A DNA stretch of 64,000 nucleotides from assembly GCF_015160855.1 (NCBI RefSeq), contig NZ_CP063373.1:744001-808000 (forward strand), written 5' to 3'. Positions 23,398 through 31,239 of the stretch are shown here, piece by piece. Position numbers and translations under genes: made by a program. This DNA comes from Streptomyces ferrugineus (GTDB lineage Bacteria; Actinomycetota; Actinomycetes; Streptomycetales; Streptomycetaceae). The notes beneath the pieces were generated by a model. That model saw only the letters and a program-made list of their open reading frames with translations. It was not told the DNA's origin and did no database searches. Each line of letters opens with the position of its first letter. Position 1 is the stretch's first letter.

Positions 23398-23689
23398 GAC
23401 GCAATAGTGCCCCGAGATGGGGGTGGGTAGTGCCGTTACGGCGCGTATGGGGGGCAACGTTTCAGAACCCGGCGGGCACCGCGGAGCGCCGAGAAGCAAC
23501 GTCGGTGTAGGCCCAGCGCTCGCGAACAGGTAGCGTGCGTATCTCAGCCATCCCGCACAATGGATGACGTAGGTGCGCCCGAGCGCGATTCGGACGCGGA
23601 CGTCGACGCGGCCCACAGGTCCGCTCCGTTCGCTCCGCCGCCTTTAGGCAACCGCACCCGAGAGACGGCGTAGGAGAGAAGCGATACCT

Positions 23690-24616
23690 GTGAGCGCAGC
23701 GACAACGCGAAGCCGCACCCCCGACCGTCTGTGCGCCGAGGCCGTCGACCTCGCCCGCAGCGCCGCCGAGGAGGCCGCCGCGCCCGGCGTAGTGGGCGAG
23801 CACGCGGGCCTGCTCTCCGAAGGCGACCGCGTTGTCACGCACTTCTTCGAGTGCAAGGAACTCGGGTACCGCGGCTGGCGCTGGGCGGTGACGGTGGCCC
23901 GGGCGTCGCGCGCGAAGATCGTCACGCTCGACGAGGTGGTCCTGCTGCCCGGCCCGGACGCCCTGCTGGCCCCCGAGTGGGTGCCGTGGAGCGAACGGCT
24001 GCGCCCCGGCGACATGGGCCCCGGCGACCTGCTGCCCACCGACGCCGAGGACCTGCGCCTGGAGCCGGGTTTCTCGGGCGAGGACGAGCCGACGCCGAGC
24101 GCCGCCGTCTCGCACGAGATGGCGGAGCTGGTGGAGGCGGAGGACGCGGAGGTCACGGCGGGCGCCCCCGCGAACCTGCCGGTGGCCCCCTCCCGCGGCT
24201 CGATCGCCGCCGTCGCCGAGGAACTGGGCATGCGCCGCGCCCGGGTGCTCTCCCGTTACGGCCTCCATGTCGCCGCGGACCGCTGGGAGGAGGCGTTCGG
24301 CGCGAAGACCCCCATGGCACAGGCGGCCCCCGCCTCCTGCGTCACCTGCGGTTTCCTCACCCCGATCGGCGGCTCCCTGGGCCAGGCGTTCGGCGTCTGC
24401 GCCAACGAGTTCTCCCCGGCGGACGGCCGCGTGGTGTCGTTGACGTACGGCTGCGGCGGCCACTCCGAGGCCGCGGTGATGCCGAAGCCCCCGCGTCCGG
24501 CTCCGCCGGTGATCGACGAGACCCGGGTGGATCCGTTCCCGCTGCGGCCGGCGGCGGATTCGGGGTCGGTGTCGGTGACGGGAGACGAGGAGTCGGCGGA
24601 GCTCGGGCACTCGTAG
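23690..24616 (+). CDS. DUF3027 domain protein
   Basis: A 308-residue actinobacterial DUF3027 protein. Typical segments are RLCAEAVDLARSAAEEAA, the hydrophobic-aromatic HFFECKELGYRGWRWAVTVAR, PEWVPWSERLRPGDMGPGDLLP, and a Cys cluster CVTCGFL ... FGVCANEFSP ... YGCGGHSEA that could bind zinc. The C-terminal 50 residues are disordered. Function is unknown. ATG start is preceded by GGAGAGAAG. The 292-base gap upstream contains its promoter; a 37-codon reading frame there (23560-23673) is not convincing. Confidence 0.88.
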   Translation: MSAATTRSRTPDRLCAEAVDLARSAAEEAAAPGVVGEHAGLLSEGDRVVTHFFECKELGYRGWRWAVTVARASRAKIVTLDEVVLLPGPDALLAPEWVPWSERLRPGDMGPGDLLPTDAEDLRLEPGFSGEDEPTPSAAVSHEMAELVEAEDAEVTAGAPANLPVAPSRGSIAAVAEELGMRRARVLSRYGLHVAADRWEEAFGAKTPMAQAAPASCVTCGFLTPIGGSLGQAFGVCANEFSPADGRVVSLTYGCGGHSEAAVMPKPPRPAPPVIDETRVDPFPLRPAADSGSVSVTGDEESAELGHS

Positions 24617-24646
24617 GGGAGCTACGAGGCGGTCGGCAGGGCCGTC

Positions 24647-25366
24647 TCATCCGCGCTCGCGCAGGTACGCCTCCAGCTCCGCGGCCCCGGTCAGCATCGC
24701 GCGCCCACGGGCGGACAGCCGGCCGTGCCAGTCGCGCAGTGCGGCCTCCAGCGGCTCCAGGCCGCCGGCCGCCCGCACCCGCGCGATCAGCGGGGCGATC
24801 TGCTCCAGCAGGTAGCCGCCCCGCCTGAGCTGGTGGGCCAGCCGGGCATCGCGTACGGCGGCCTCGTCGTAGACGCGGTACCCGGTCCGTGGGTCGCGGC
24901 GCGGGTGCAGCAGGCCCGCGCGCTCCCATTTGCGCAGCGTCGCGGGGCGGATGCCGAGCTCGTCCGCCAGCGGCCCGATGAACATGCCACCACCGGGCTC
25001 CGACGCCGCCGTGACGGGCTCCAGGTCGCCGAGGGCGCTCTCCACGGCCCGGAGGGTGCGGCGGTCGTCGAGGAGCTGGGCGTGGCTCTCGTCGATGAGC
25101 CGGAACGCCTCGCCGACCGCGCCCCGGTTCACCGCCCGCATGATCGACGTCGCCGTCTGATGGCCGTGGCCGGGCACCAGGGCGAGGAACGCGCGCAGGG
25201 CGCCCGCGTGCAGCGAGGTGTAGGTCCGGTAGCCGTGGGCGGTGCGAGCGGCGGCCGGAAGGACGCCGGCCTCCTCGTAGTTCCTGACCGCCTGCGTGGA
25301 CAGACCGTGCCCACGCGCCAGATCAACCGGCCTGAGCCGCGCCCCGCTTTGAAGGTTTCGCCCCAT
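24647..25366 (-). CDS. TioE-family MerR regulator with two MerR-like HTH domains
   Basis: A 239-residue regulator with a first MerR-type helix-turn-helix at about residues 10-60 (VDLARGHGLSTQAVRNYEEA ... GYRTYTSLHAGALR) and a second at about 128-190 (LADELGIRPATLRKWERAGLL ... GYRVYDEAAVRDARLAHQLR). The duplicated arrangement marks the TioE subfamily. ATG at 25366. It is divergent from the erythromycin esterase-like gene with only 79 bases between start codons and a perfect 18-base palindrome next to that gene, so it most likely controls it. Confidence 0.88.
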   Translation of the reverse strand: MGRNLQSGARLRPVDLARGHGLSTQAVRNYEEAGVLPAAARTAHGYRTYTSLHAGALRAFLALVPGHGHQTATSIMRAVNRGAVGEAFRLIDESHAQLLDDRRTLRAVESALGDLEPVTAASEPGGGMFIGPLADELGIRPATLRKWERAGLLHPRRDPRTGYRVYDEAAVRDARLAHQLRRGGYLLEQIAPLIARVRAAGGLEPLEAALRDWHGRLSARGRAMLTGAAELEAYLRERG

Positions 25367-25424
25367 GGACGAACAGTATCGCGAGGTAATGACGCTACTG
25401 CTCTGAAAAAGTCTCAACCGAAAG

Positions 25425-25442
25425 TTCAACGATACCGTTGAA
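25425..25442. promoter_or_regulatory. Operator TTCAACG-N4-CGTTGAA in the MerR/esterase gap
   Basis: Perfect 7-base arms (25425-25431, 25436-25442) around ATAC; a third, imperfect copy CTCAACCG lies at 25414-25421. The palindrome ends only three bases before the esterase ATG, so binding would block transcription or translation start. Assignment to the adjacent MerR protein is by position. Confidence 0.6.
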
Positions 25443-25445
25443 GGC

Positions 25446-26681
25446 ATGGCTGCTGACATCGCTGCGCACATTGCCGCTGACATCAAGGACGCCGCCCATG
25501 CCGTCGAGGCCGCCGCCGTCATGAGGCTGCTCCCGGCCCGGCCCCGGATCCTCGCGCTGGGCGAGCCCACCCACGGCGAGGAGACCCTGCTCGAGGTGCG
25601 CAACGAGCTCTTCCGGCAACTCGTCGAGCAGCAGGGCTACCGGACGATCGCGATCGAGAGCGACTGCCTGAAGGGCCTGGCCGTGGACGACTACGTCACC
25701 TCGGGCACGGGCACGCTCGACGAGGCCATGGAGCACGGATTCAGCCACGGTTGGGGCGCTTTCGAGGGCAACCGCGAGCTCGTGCGCTGGATGCGCGCCC
25801 ACAACGTCCGCGCCGACCGCGACGACCGGCCCGCGTCCGAGCGGCTCCGCTTCGCCGGTTTCGACGGCCCACTGGAGATCACCGCCGCCGCGAGCCCCCG
25901 GCAGGCCCTCACCGCACTGCACGGCTACCTCGCGGCCCGGGTGGACGCGGACCTGCTCCCTTGCACCGGGGAGACGCTCGACCGCCTGCTCGGCGCGGAC
26001 GACCGGTGGACCGATCCCGCCGCGATGACGGACCCGGCCCGATCCGTGGGCCAGTCGGCCGACGCCGCTCGCCTGCGCCTGCTCGCCGACGACTTGGCGG
26101 CGCTGCTCGACACGCAGACGCCGCACCTGATCACGGCGACCTCGCGGGCCGAGTGGGACCGGGCGCGCCTGTACGGCCGTACCGCGACCGGCCTGTTGCG
26201 CTATCACCACTGGATGGCCGACCTCTCACCGGCCCGCATGACCCGACTGGTGAGCGTCCGGGACCAGATGATGGCCCACAACCTCCTCGCCCTCGCCGAA
26301 CGGGGCCCGGCACTCGTCCACGCCAACAACGGCCACCTCCAGCGGAGCAGGAGCGCGATGCGGATGTGGCAGGGACCGGTGGAGTGGTGGAGCGCCGGCG
26401 CGCTGGTGCACGCCCATCTGGGCGAGGAGTACGCCTTCGTCGCCACGGCCCTCGGCACCATCCGGCACCAGGGAGTGGACACGCCACCGCCGGACACCGT
26501 CGAGGGACTCCTCTACACCCTCCCGGAGGACCGCTACGTCATCGACGCCCGCCGCCTGGCCACCGCCCTCGACGCCACACGGCCCGCGCCCCGCGAATCC
26601 CCCTGGTTCGGCTACGCCCCGCTCGACCCGGCCCGCCTGGCGGACAGCGACGGCATCGTGTTCGTCAAGGATGTCTCCTGA
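25446..26681 (+). CDS. Erythromycin esterase family protein
   Basis: A 411-residue hydrolase of the erythromycin esterase (Ere/EreA-like) family. Family landmarks are LALGEPTHGEETLLEVRNEL with the catalytic-type His and Glu, IAIESD, RFAGFDGPLE, the MAHNL motif, and LVHANNGHLQ containing the conserved His. Ere enzymes open the macrolactone ring; many actinobacterial members have other or unknown substrates. There is no signal peptide, so it acts in the cytosol. It is divergent from a TioE-type MerR regulator, a natural drug-sensing partner, and is followed by a truncated deaminase 36 bases later. Confidence 0.88.
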   Translation: MAADIAAHIAADIKDAAHAVEAAAVMRLLPARPRILALGEPTHGEETLLEVRNELFRQLVEQQGYRTIAIESDCLKGLAVDDYVTSGTGTLDEAMEHGFSHGWGAFEGNRELVRWMRAHNVRADRDDRPASERLRFAGFDGPLEITAAASPRQALTALHGYLAARVDADLLPCTGETLDRLLGADDRWTDPAAMTDPARSVGQSADAARLRLLADDLAALLDTQTPHLITATSRAEWDRARLYGRTATGLLRYHHWMADLSPARMTRLVSVRDQMMAHNLLALAERGPALVHANNGHLQRSRSAMRMWQGPVEWWSAGALVHAHLGEEYAFVATALGTIRHQGVDTPPPDTVEGLLYTLPEDRYVIDARRLATALDATRPAPRESPWFGYAPLDPARLADSDGIVFVKDVS

Positions 26682-26717
26682 CACCCGACGAAGGCAGAGA
26701 AGACGAAGGCAGCGAAG

Positions 26718-27134
26718 ATGACCACGCGGACCCATCCCGTCGACCACGAACTCATCCAGGCCGCGGCGCATTTAGCTCGCACACGCTGCCGGGGCGACAA
26801 CCACACCATGGCCGCGGCGGCCCGCGCGCGGGACGGCCGGATCGTCACCGCGGTGAACGCCTACCACTTCACGGGAGGCCCCTGCGCCGAGCTGGTCGTC
26901 ATCGGCACGGCGGCCGCGCAGGGCGCCTACGAGCTGGACACCATCGTCGCCGTGGGCGACCGCGACCGCGGGGTCGTTCCGCCGTGCGGCCGGTGTCGGC
27001 AGGTCCTTGGACCGCGTCCCTGTTGGGCACCAAATCACGTTGACGGGCTGGCTCAGGCCTCGCCCTCGGCCTTGTACCGCGGCAGGTTCTCCGTCGAGAT
27101 CGTCCAGTCGGCGATGGTGACATCCTCACCGTAG
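26718..27134 (+). pseudogene. Cytidine/blasticidin-type deaminase truncated at a junction
   Basis: Residues 1-96 match the cytidine deaminase superfamily: [19 protein letters not shown], the CAE zinc-glutamate motif in [11 protein letters not shown] and the second zinc motif [10 protein letters not shown]. Right after VL (about 27005-27008) the family sequence stops and the frame runs through unrelated codons ([10 protein letters not shown] ...) that are antisense to the 3' end of the Uma2 gene. About 30 C-terminal residues of the fold are lost, so the product is probably inactive. Its ATG follows the esterase gene closely. I read it as a gene cut by recombination at the border of the accessory block. 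Confidence 0.7.
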
Positions 27135-27628
27135 ACGAAGTCCTTGCGGGTGGCGTAGCGAGGGCCGTCGGGGGTGGAGTGGATGTCGGTGAGGACGGCG
27201 CTGGTGGCGGTGCGGGGGTCGAAGACCGCGTAGACGGGAATGCCCATCAGGGGGTAGTCGCGCATCTTGGTGACCCAGTCGTTGTCGGGGTTGGAGCGAG
27301 AGATGATCTCAATGGCGGCGATGAGCGTAGATGGGTCGAAGGAGCCGTCTCCCTCCATGTCGGCTTCGGCGATCACCATCACGTCAGGGCGGCGGAGGAT
27401 GCCCTTGGGCTCGTCCTCCACGTCGGGCTCGCCCGTGTGGGCCACGTTCTCCTGGGGCATCGCCCTTTCCAGACGCCTCCGCAGGTGCGCCCTGGTGAGT
27501 TCGTGAGGGGCGTTGGGCGAGAGCAGATCGTGGACGATTCCTGCTTTGGTGATTTCGAACTTGCCCGGAACGGTGTCGTCCAGTGATTGAACCAGGTCCC
27601 GCATGGCTCGGTACCGGTGCGAGCTCAT
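27053..27628 (-). CDS. Uma2 family protein (PD-(D/E)xK nuclease fold)
   Basis: A 191-residue protein of the Uma2 (DUF820) family. The nuclease-core residues are visible: Asp in [10 protein letters not shown], Glu in IAAIEIIS, and Lys in [12 protein letters not shown], followed by PVYAVFDP. Uma2 proteins are abundant in Streptomyces and cyanobacteria; a nuclease role is inferred from the fold only. ATG at 27628, three bases after the stop of the 85-residue gene, so it is the last gene of a tightly packed three-gene unit. Its 3' end overlaps the broken deaminase frame. Confidence 0.85.
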   Translation of the reverse strand: MSSHRYRAMRDLVQSLDDTVPGKFEITKAGIVHDLLSPNAPHELTRAHLRRRLERAMPQENVAHTGEPDVEDEPKGILRRPDVMVIAEADMEGDGSFDPSTLIAAIEIISRSNPDNDWVTKMRDYPLMGIPVYAVFDPRTATSAVLTDIHSTPDGPRYATRKDFVYGEDVTIADWTISTENLPRYKAEGEA

Positions 27629-27631
27629 GGT

Positions 27632-27889
27632 TCAGAAACCCGGGTAGGTCATTTGGACGACGTAGACACGCTCGCTGCGTACGACGACCTGATACATGAA
27701 CCATCCGCCGGAGACGATGATGTGGCCGCCCTTCGGGTCGAGGCCCTCATGGGCCCGGCCGTGGACATGAAGAGCTTCGGCTGCCCTGACCAGTTCGTCG
27801 GCGGCGCGTTCGACGGTGGCCAGGAAGTCTGACGGGAGGGAACGGGCAGCCTCTTCAGCTCCGAAGGCGTACTCCCATTTCCAGCTCAC
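27632..27889 (-). CDS. Small RelE/ParE-fold-like protein of the Uma2 triad
   Basis: An 85-residue protein from GTG 27889. An N-terminal helical half (SDFLATVERAADELVRAAEA) is followed by a beta-rich half (GGHIIVSGGWFMYQVVVRSE, then RVYVVQMTYPGF). The order helix-helix-strands and the final aromatic strand recall RelE/ParE-superfamily toxins, but the usual catalytic or basic signature is not clear. The GTG overlaps the stop of the 115-residue gene (GTGA), and Uma2 starts three bases after its stop. A toxin role is only a hypothesis. Confidence 0.7.
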   Translation of the reverse strand: MSWKWEYAFGAEEAARSLPSDFLATVERAADELVRAAEALHVHGRAHEGLDPKGGHIIVSGGWFMYQVVVRSERVYVVQMTYPGF

Positions 27890-28233
27890 TCGCGAACTGC
27901 CTTCATCGCCTCGTCCAGAACGGCGCTCAGCTCGCGAAGTGCTTCCCACGCGATGGCTGGATCCTCGTGTTCCAGGTGGCTCTGCGCATGGGTGTAGCGG
28001 GTGGACAGGTCCCGCCGACGGGCGATCTCGATCTCCTTGGCCCAGATCAGGACCCAGCTCTGGACAGGGCTCAGAGACTGCCACTCGACTGCCTTGGCGA
28101 AGGCTTCGTCCTTCATGGCCTGCATCTCGTCCAGACGACCTGGAGCGACGACGGCAAGGGCCGCACGCAGGGCATCAGGGGTCTGCTCGGGTCGAGGGAT
28201 CAGTTCGTTTCCGTGGTCGGCCTGAGTGCTCAT
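27886..28233 (-). CDS. Helical 115-residue protein, first gene of the Uma2 triad
   Basis: ATG 28233 with GGAGG at a good distance. The product is highly helical and charged (DEMQAMKDEAFAKAVEWQSL, IWAKEIEIARRRDLSTRY, ALRELSAVLDEAMKAVRE) and begins with a flexible polar tail. No DNA-binding motif is seen. It overlaps the next gene by four bases. In toxin-antitoxin terms it sits where an antitoxin would, but that is positional inference; it may instead be a helical subunit of a complex with the Uma2 protein. Confidence 0.7.
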   Translation of the reverse strand: MSTQADHGNELIPRPEQTPDALRAALAVVAPGRLDEMQAMKDEAFAKAVEWQSLSPVQSWVLIWAKEIEIARRRDLSTRYTHAQSHLEHEDPAIAWEALRELSAVLDEAMKAVRE

Positions 28234-28294
28234 GGTGTCCTCCGGAGGGTGCCCCGGCCAGAGTATCCGGCCGGAGGGCACGCGACGGGTGGGC

Positions 28295-29146
28295 TCAGGC
28301 GGCAGCGGGAAGGGGAGTGCGGCAGTCACGGCAGCGTCCTGGGGTGGGTGCGCGGAAGGCGCGGTCGCAGCCTTCGCAGGTCTGGAAAGGGAGACGGACG
28401 GTCGGTGGTGTTGGTGCGCGGAATGGAGGTGAGGGCGGCAGTTGGGTGGTCAGGCGGTGGGCCAGGAGGGCTGCCGGGCGGCACAGGGGCTCGGGTGGCA
28501 GGTCGGTGGTCAGGGTGTGGCGTATGGCCGTGGGGGTGACGTCGCGTTCCAGCCAGGCCGCGACCCCGGGGGCGAGGTGGGCCGTGTCGCGGGCGGAGAG
28601 CAGGAGGCGGGGGTCGTGGCGGCGGAGGTCTGCGAGGAGGTCGGTGGCCTGCTGGAGGAGGGTGGCGGCCGGGTAGGCGGGGCGCGGTACGGCGGGGAGG
28701 GGCTTGCGGGGTCCCGGGGTGCGCTTCTTCCGGGCCGGCGGCGGGTGGTCGTCGGTGTCGCGGCGGCCGGGCTGGTTGCAGGAGATCGTGCGGGTGACGA
28801 TGCGGCCGGCGGGGGTGCGCTGGCGTTCGCGGCGCAGGTAGCCGTGGGCTTCCAGTTCGCGCAGGGCGGCGGCGATACGAGTCGTGCCCTCGGGGAAGCG
28901 GGCGGCGAGGGTCTTGATGTCGGCGCGGGCGCCGGTGGGGAGCGACTGGATGTAGACGGCCAGTCCGATGGCGAGGCCCGACAGATCCGGGTGCTGGGCG
29001 AGGTGGTTGCCGATCACCGTGAAGCGGGTGGTGTGGCGGGTGTTGTCGTGGACGAGACCGCCGCCCGCGTGGGAGTCACGGGGGTGGTTTTTTCCCGCGA
29101 TTCGGGACTGGTGGCGCGTGGGCGCGCTAGGGTTTTGGGTGTCCAT
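28295..29146 (-). CDS. Helix-turn-helix protein with C-terminal zinc-ribbon-like motif
   Basis: A 283-residue protein. After a polar N-terminal tail, residues about 50-120 form a winged helix (LSGLAIGLAVYIQSLPTGAR, DIKTLAARFPEGTTRIAAAL). A Pro/Arg-rich linker follows and the C-terminus has CEGCDRAF ... GRCRDCRTPLP, four cysteines arranged as a small zinc ribbon. The architecture recalls plasmid- or element-borne regulators common in Streptomyces accessory regions. The start is ATG 29146 without a clear ribosome site; 29185 is an alternative. Target unknown. Confidence 0.75.
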   Translation of the reverse strand: MDTQNPSAPTRHQSRIAGKNHPRDSHAGGGLVHDNTRHTTRFTVIGNHLAQHPDLSGLAIGLAVYIQSLPTGARADIKTLAARFPEGTTRIAAALRELEAHGYLRRERQRTPAGRIVTRTISCNQPGRRDTDDHPPPARKKRTPGPRKPLPAVPRPAYPAATLLQQATDLLADLRRHDPRLLLSARDTAHLAPGVAAWLERDVTPTAIRHTLTTDLPPEPLCRPAALLAHRLTTQLPPSPPFRAPTPPTVRLPFQTCEGCDRAFRAPTPGRCRDCRTPLPAAA

Positions 29147-29356
29147 CGGGAAGGCGCTACTTCCTTGGTGGTCAGGCCCTCGCATTGGGATGCCAGTCCC
29201 GGCGAGGGCCGTTGCATGTCTGGTGCATGCCTGCGGTCGTGTCGCGCTGAGCGTAAGGCAGGCAACAGCTTCCGAATCCAGCCGAGTTGGTGATGTTCAC
29301 CCGCTTGGGTGAGTTTGCGCCGTGGGCGGGAGGGGTGGGGCTTGGTGGGGGTTCTT

Positions 29357-29830
29357 TCACCGGTGTGTTTCTTGAGGGAGACGGCCCGTGCCACCGGAGC
29401 GCGATTCCCCGGGCTCCGGTGAGAGGCCGACTTCGGCCCAGACCGTCTTGCGCGGCGGCAGCCCCGGGGAGACGCCCCAGCGGTCGGCCAGGGCGTCGAC
29501 GATCGCGAGGCCACGGCCCGACTCCGCGTCGGGGGCGGGTTGTTCGGCATGCGGTAGCCGGTCGGCTCGGGTGTCGGTGACCTCGATACGGAGGGTGTCG
29601 CCGACGACGTACACGAGGAGCAGGAAGTCCCGTCCCGGGATCCGGCCGTGCGTCACCGCGTTGGCCGCCAGCTCGGCGACCACATGCGCCGCAGGGTCCA
29701 GCGGCAGGCCCCAACTGCGGAGTTGTTCGGTGGCGAGGAGGCGGGCGAGGCGTGCGCCGCGTGGGGTGGAGGAGAGCTGCAGGCTGAAGTTGCGGATGGG
29801 GGAGACGAGTTCGGGGGATTGCTGATTCAC
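29357..29830 (-). CDS. HATPase_c_2 ATP-binding protein (anti-sigma-factor-like kinase)
   Basis: A 157-residue GHKL-fold protein of the RsbW/SpoIIAB-like class that is abundant in Streptomyces. The N box is VVAELAANAVTHG (residues about 49-61), the G1 box is IEVTDTRAD and the G2 region is GRGLAIVDALADRWG. Such proteins act as regulators, often beside DUF397 and Scr1-type HTH genes, and this one is divergent from exactly such a pair. The C-terminal tail is polar. Partner sigma factor unknown. Confidence 0.88.
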   Translation of the reverse strand: MNQQSPELVSPIRNFSLQLSSTPRGARLARLLATEQLRSWGLPLDPAAHVVAELAANAVTHGRIPGRDFLLLVYVVGDTLRIEVTDTRADRLPHAEQPAPDAESGRGLAIVDALADRWGVSPGLPPRKTVWAEVGLSPEPGESRSGGTGRLPQETHR

Positions 29831-29856
29831 GTCACTCAGCGTGGTGGTGCGTGCCT

Positions 29857-29868
29857 ACTGTGAACAGT
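29857..29868. promoter_or_regulatory. Palindrome ACTGT-GA-ACAGT between HATPase and Scr1-type genes
   Basis: A 12-base perfect inverted repeat lies 26 bases upstream of the HATPase gene start and 116 bases upstream of the divergent HTH gene. It may be the binding site of the HTH protein, by position only. Confidence 0.4.
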
Positions 29869-29984
29869 GACTCAGTGGGTGCGTACGGTGACTGTCCGGA
29901 GCTTGTCCGGTGGTGTCCGGGCTGTCGGGACGGGCGGGTGGGTACGGCGCTGCTGCATCGCGGTGTACGACGGAGGGGTACGGG

Positions 29985-30860
29985 ATGACAGCCGAGGCGG
30001 ACACGGGGCGGCTCAAGACGGAGGCGGACGAGCCGGGGTGGGAGGTGGATCCGGACGATGAGTGGGGCGTGGCGGTGATCGCGACCGTCGGGCGGCAGTT
30101 GAAGCTGCGGCGGGAGGCGGTCGGGATGCGGGCCGCCGACTTCGGAAAGGCCGTCGGGTACGGCGAGGACATGGTCTACAAGATCGAGGGCGGGAAGCGG
30201 ATTCCCCAGCCCCAGTATCTGGACAATGCGGACCGGGTGTTGAGGGCGGGCGGGTTGCTCTCGGCGATGAAGGTGGACGTGGAGAAGGTCCGGTACCCGA
30301 AGAAGGTGCGTGCGCTGGGGGAGATGGAGGCCAAGGCGGTCGAGATCGGCCTGTACGAGTGCAACATCATCGCCGGGTTGTTGCAGACGCCGGAGCATGC
30401 CCGGGCGGCAATTGAGGCGGCGCAGCCTCCGTACTCGCAGGACGATGTGGAACGCATGGTGGCCGCTCGTGTGGCCCGCCAGTCCATTTTTGAGCGCGAC
30501 CCTGCACCTGCGCTCGGCTTCGTGCTGGAAGAGGCGCCGCTGAGGCGCCCTCTCGGAGGCACAATGGTGTGGCGACGGCAGCTCGAACGTCTGCTGGAGG
30601 TGGGCCAGATGCGGAACGTCACACTCCAGGTGATGCCTACGCACCGCGAGGTCCATTCCGGTCTGGACGGCAGGATCGAGTTGCTGAAGTTCGCGGACGG
30701 TACGGCAGTGGGCCGCTCCGACGGTGCGTTCAGTGGCCGTCCTGTCTCTGATCTCAGGCAGCTACGCATCCTTGAGCTGCGGTATGGCACCATCCGAGCG
30801 CAGGCTCTCCCTCCAGGGGAGTCGCTGGTCTTCATCGAGCATCTGCTGGGAGAAACATGA
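29985..30860 (+). CDS. Scr1/DUF5753-family helix-turn-helix regulator
   Basis: A 291-residue regulator of the WhiJ/Scr1 class. An XRE-type helix-turn-helix lies at about residues 33-85 (VGRQLKLRREAVGMRAADF, GYGEDMVYKIEGGKR) and DUF5753 fills residues 110-285 (EIGLYECNIIAGLLQTPEHA ... LVFIEHLLGE). ATG 29985 has GGAGGGG upstream. It overlaps the DUF397 gene by four bases (ATGA). In this paralogous family the HTH protein and the small DUF397 partner act together to influence development or antibiotic production. Confidence 0.92.
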   Translation: MTAEADTGRLKTEADEPGWEVDPDDEWGVAVIATVGRQLKLRREAVGMRAADFGKAVGYGEDMVYKIEGGKRIPQPQYLDNADRVLRAGGLLSAMKVDVEKVRYPKKVRALGEMEAKAVEIGLYECNIIAGLLQTPEHARAAIEAAQPPYSQDDVERMVAARVARQSIFERDPAPALGFVLEEAPLRRPLGGTMVWRRQLERLLEVGQMRNVTLQVMPTHREVHSGLDGRIELLKFADGTAVGRSDGAFSGRPVSDLRQLRILELRYGTIRAQALPPGESLVFIEHLLGET

Positions 30861-31069
30861 TCCGCAAGGCCTCCGCCGGGAACGCCTCCGAACTGGCATG
30901 GTTCAAGAGCAGCTACAGCGGCGGCAACGACGGCAACTCCTGCGTCGAGATCGCGGTAGCCCCCCGCACCATCCACATCCGCGACTCCAAGTACCGCGAC
31001 ACCAGCCCCCGCCTCGCCCTCACTCCGCAGGCCTGGGCCGCATTCGTCCCGTACGCCGCCGAGAGCTGA
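30857..31069 (+). CDS. DUF397 domain protein
   Basis: A 70-residue DUF397 protein, complete: AWFKSSYSGGNDGNSCVEIA is the family signature, followed by IHIRDSKYRDTSPRLALTPQAWAAFV. It overlaps the Scr1-type regulator gene by four bases and is the usual small partner in WhiJ-like clusters. It has no export signal and probably modulates the DNA-binding protein encoded upstream. Confidence 0.93.
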   Translation: MIRKASAGNASELAWFKSSYSGGNDGNSCVEIAVAPRTIHIRDSKYRDTSPRLALTPQAWAAFVPYAAES

Positions 31070-31239
31070 AGCGCCCCGGCGCTCCCGTGCAGATGAGACG
31101 TCTACGTGATCAACCGGCCCAGCTCAAGAACCCTTGACCGAGTGACGCGAACCGTCTCCACCCCATGCGCGCGCATCCTGTGCTCCGTGGCCCGCTCCCC
31201 AGGCGGTACCTTCATCGACAGCCGATGAGGAGAGTCAAC

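Noticed and set aside
23560..23673. 37-codon frame upstream of DUF3027
   Set aside because: Its ATG lies in an apparent promoter -10 region (CACAAT), there is no ribosome site and no hydrophobic or conserved pattern.
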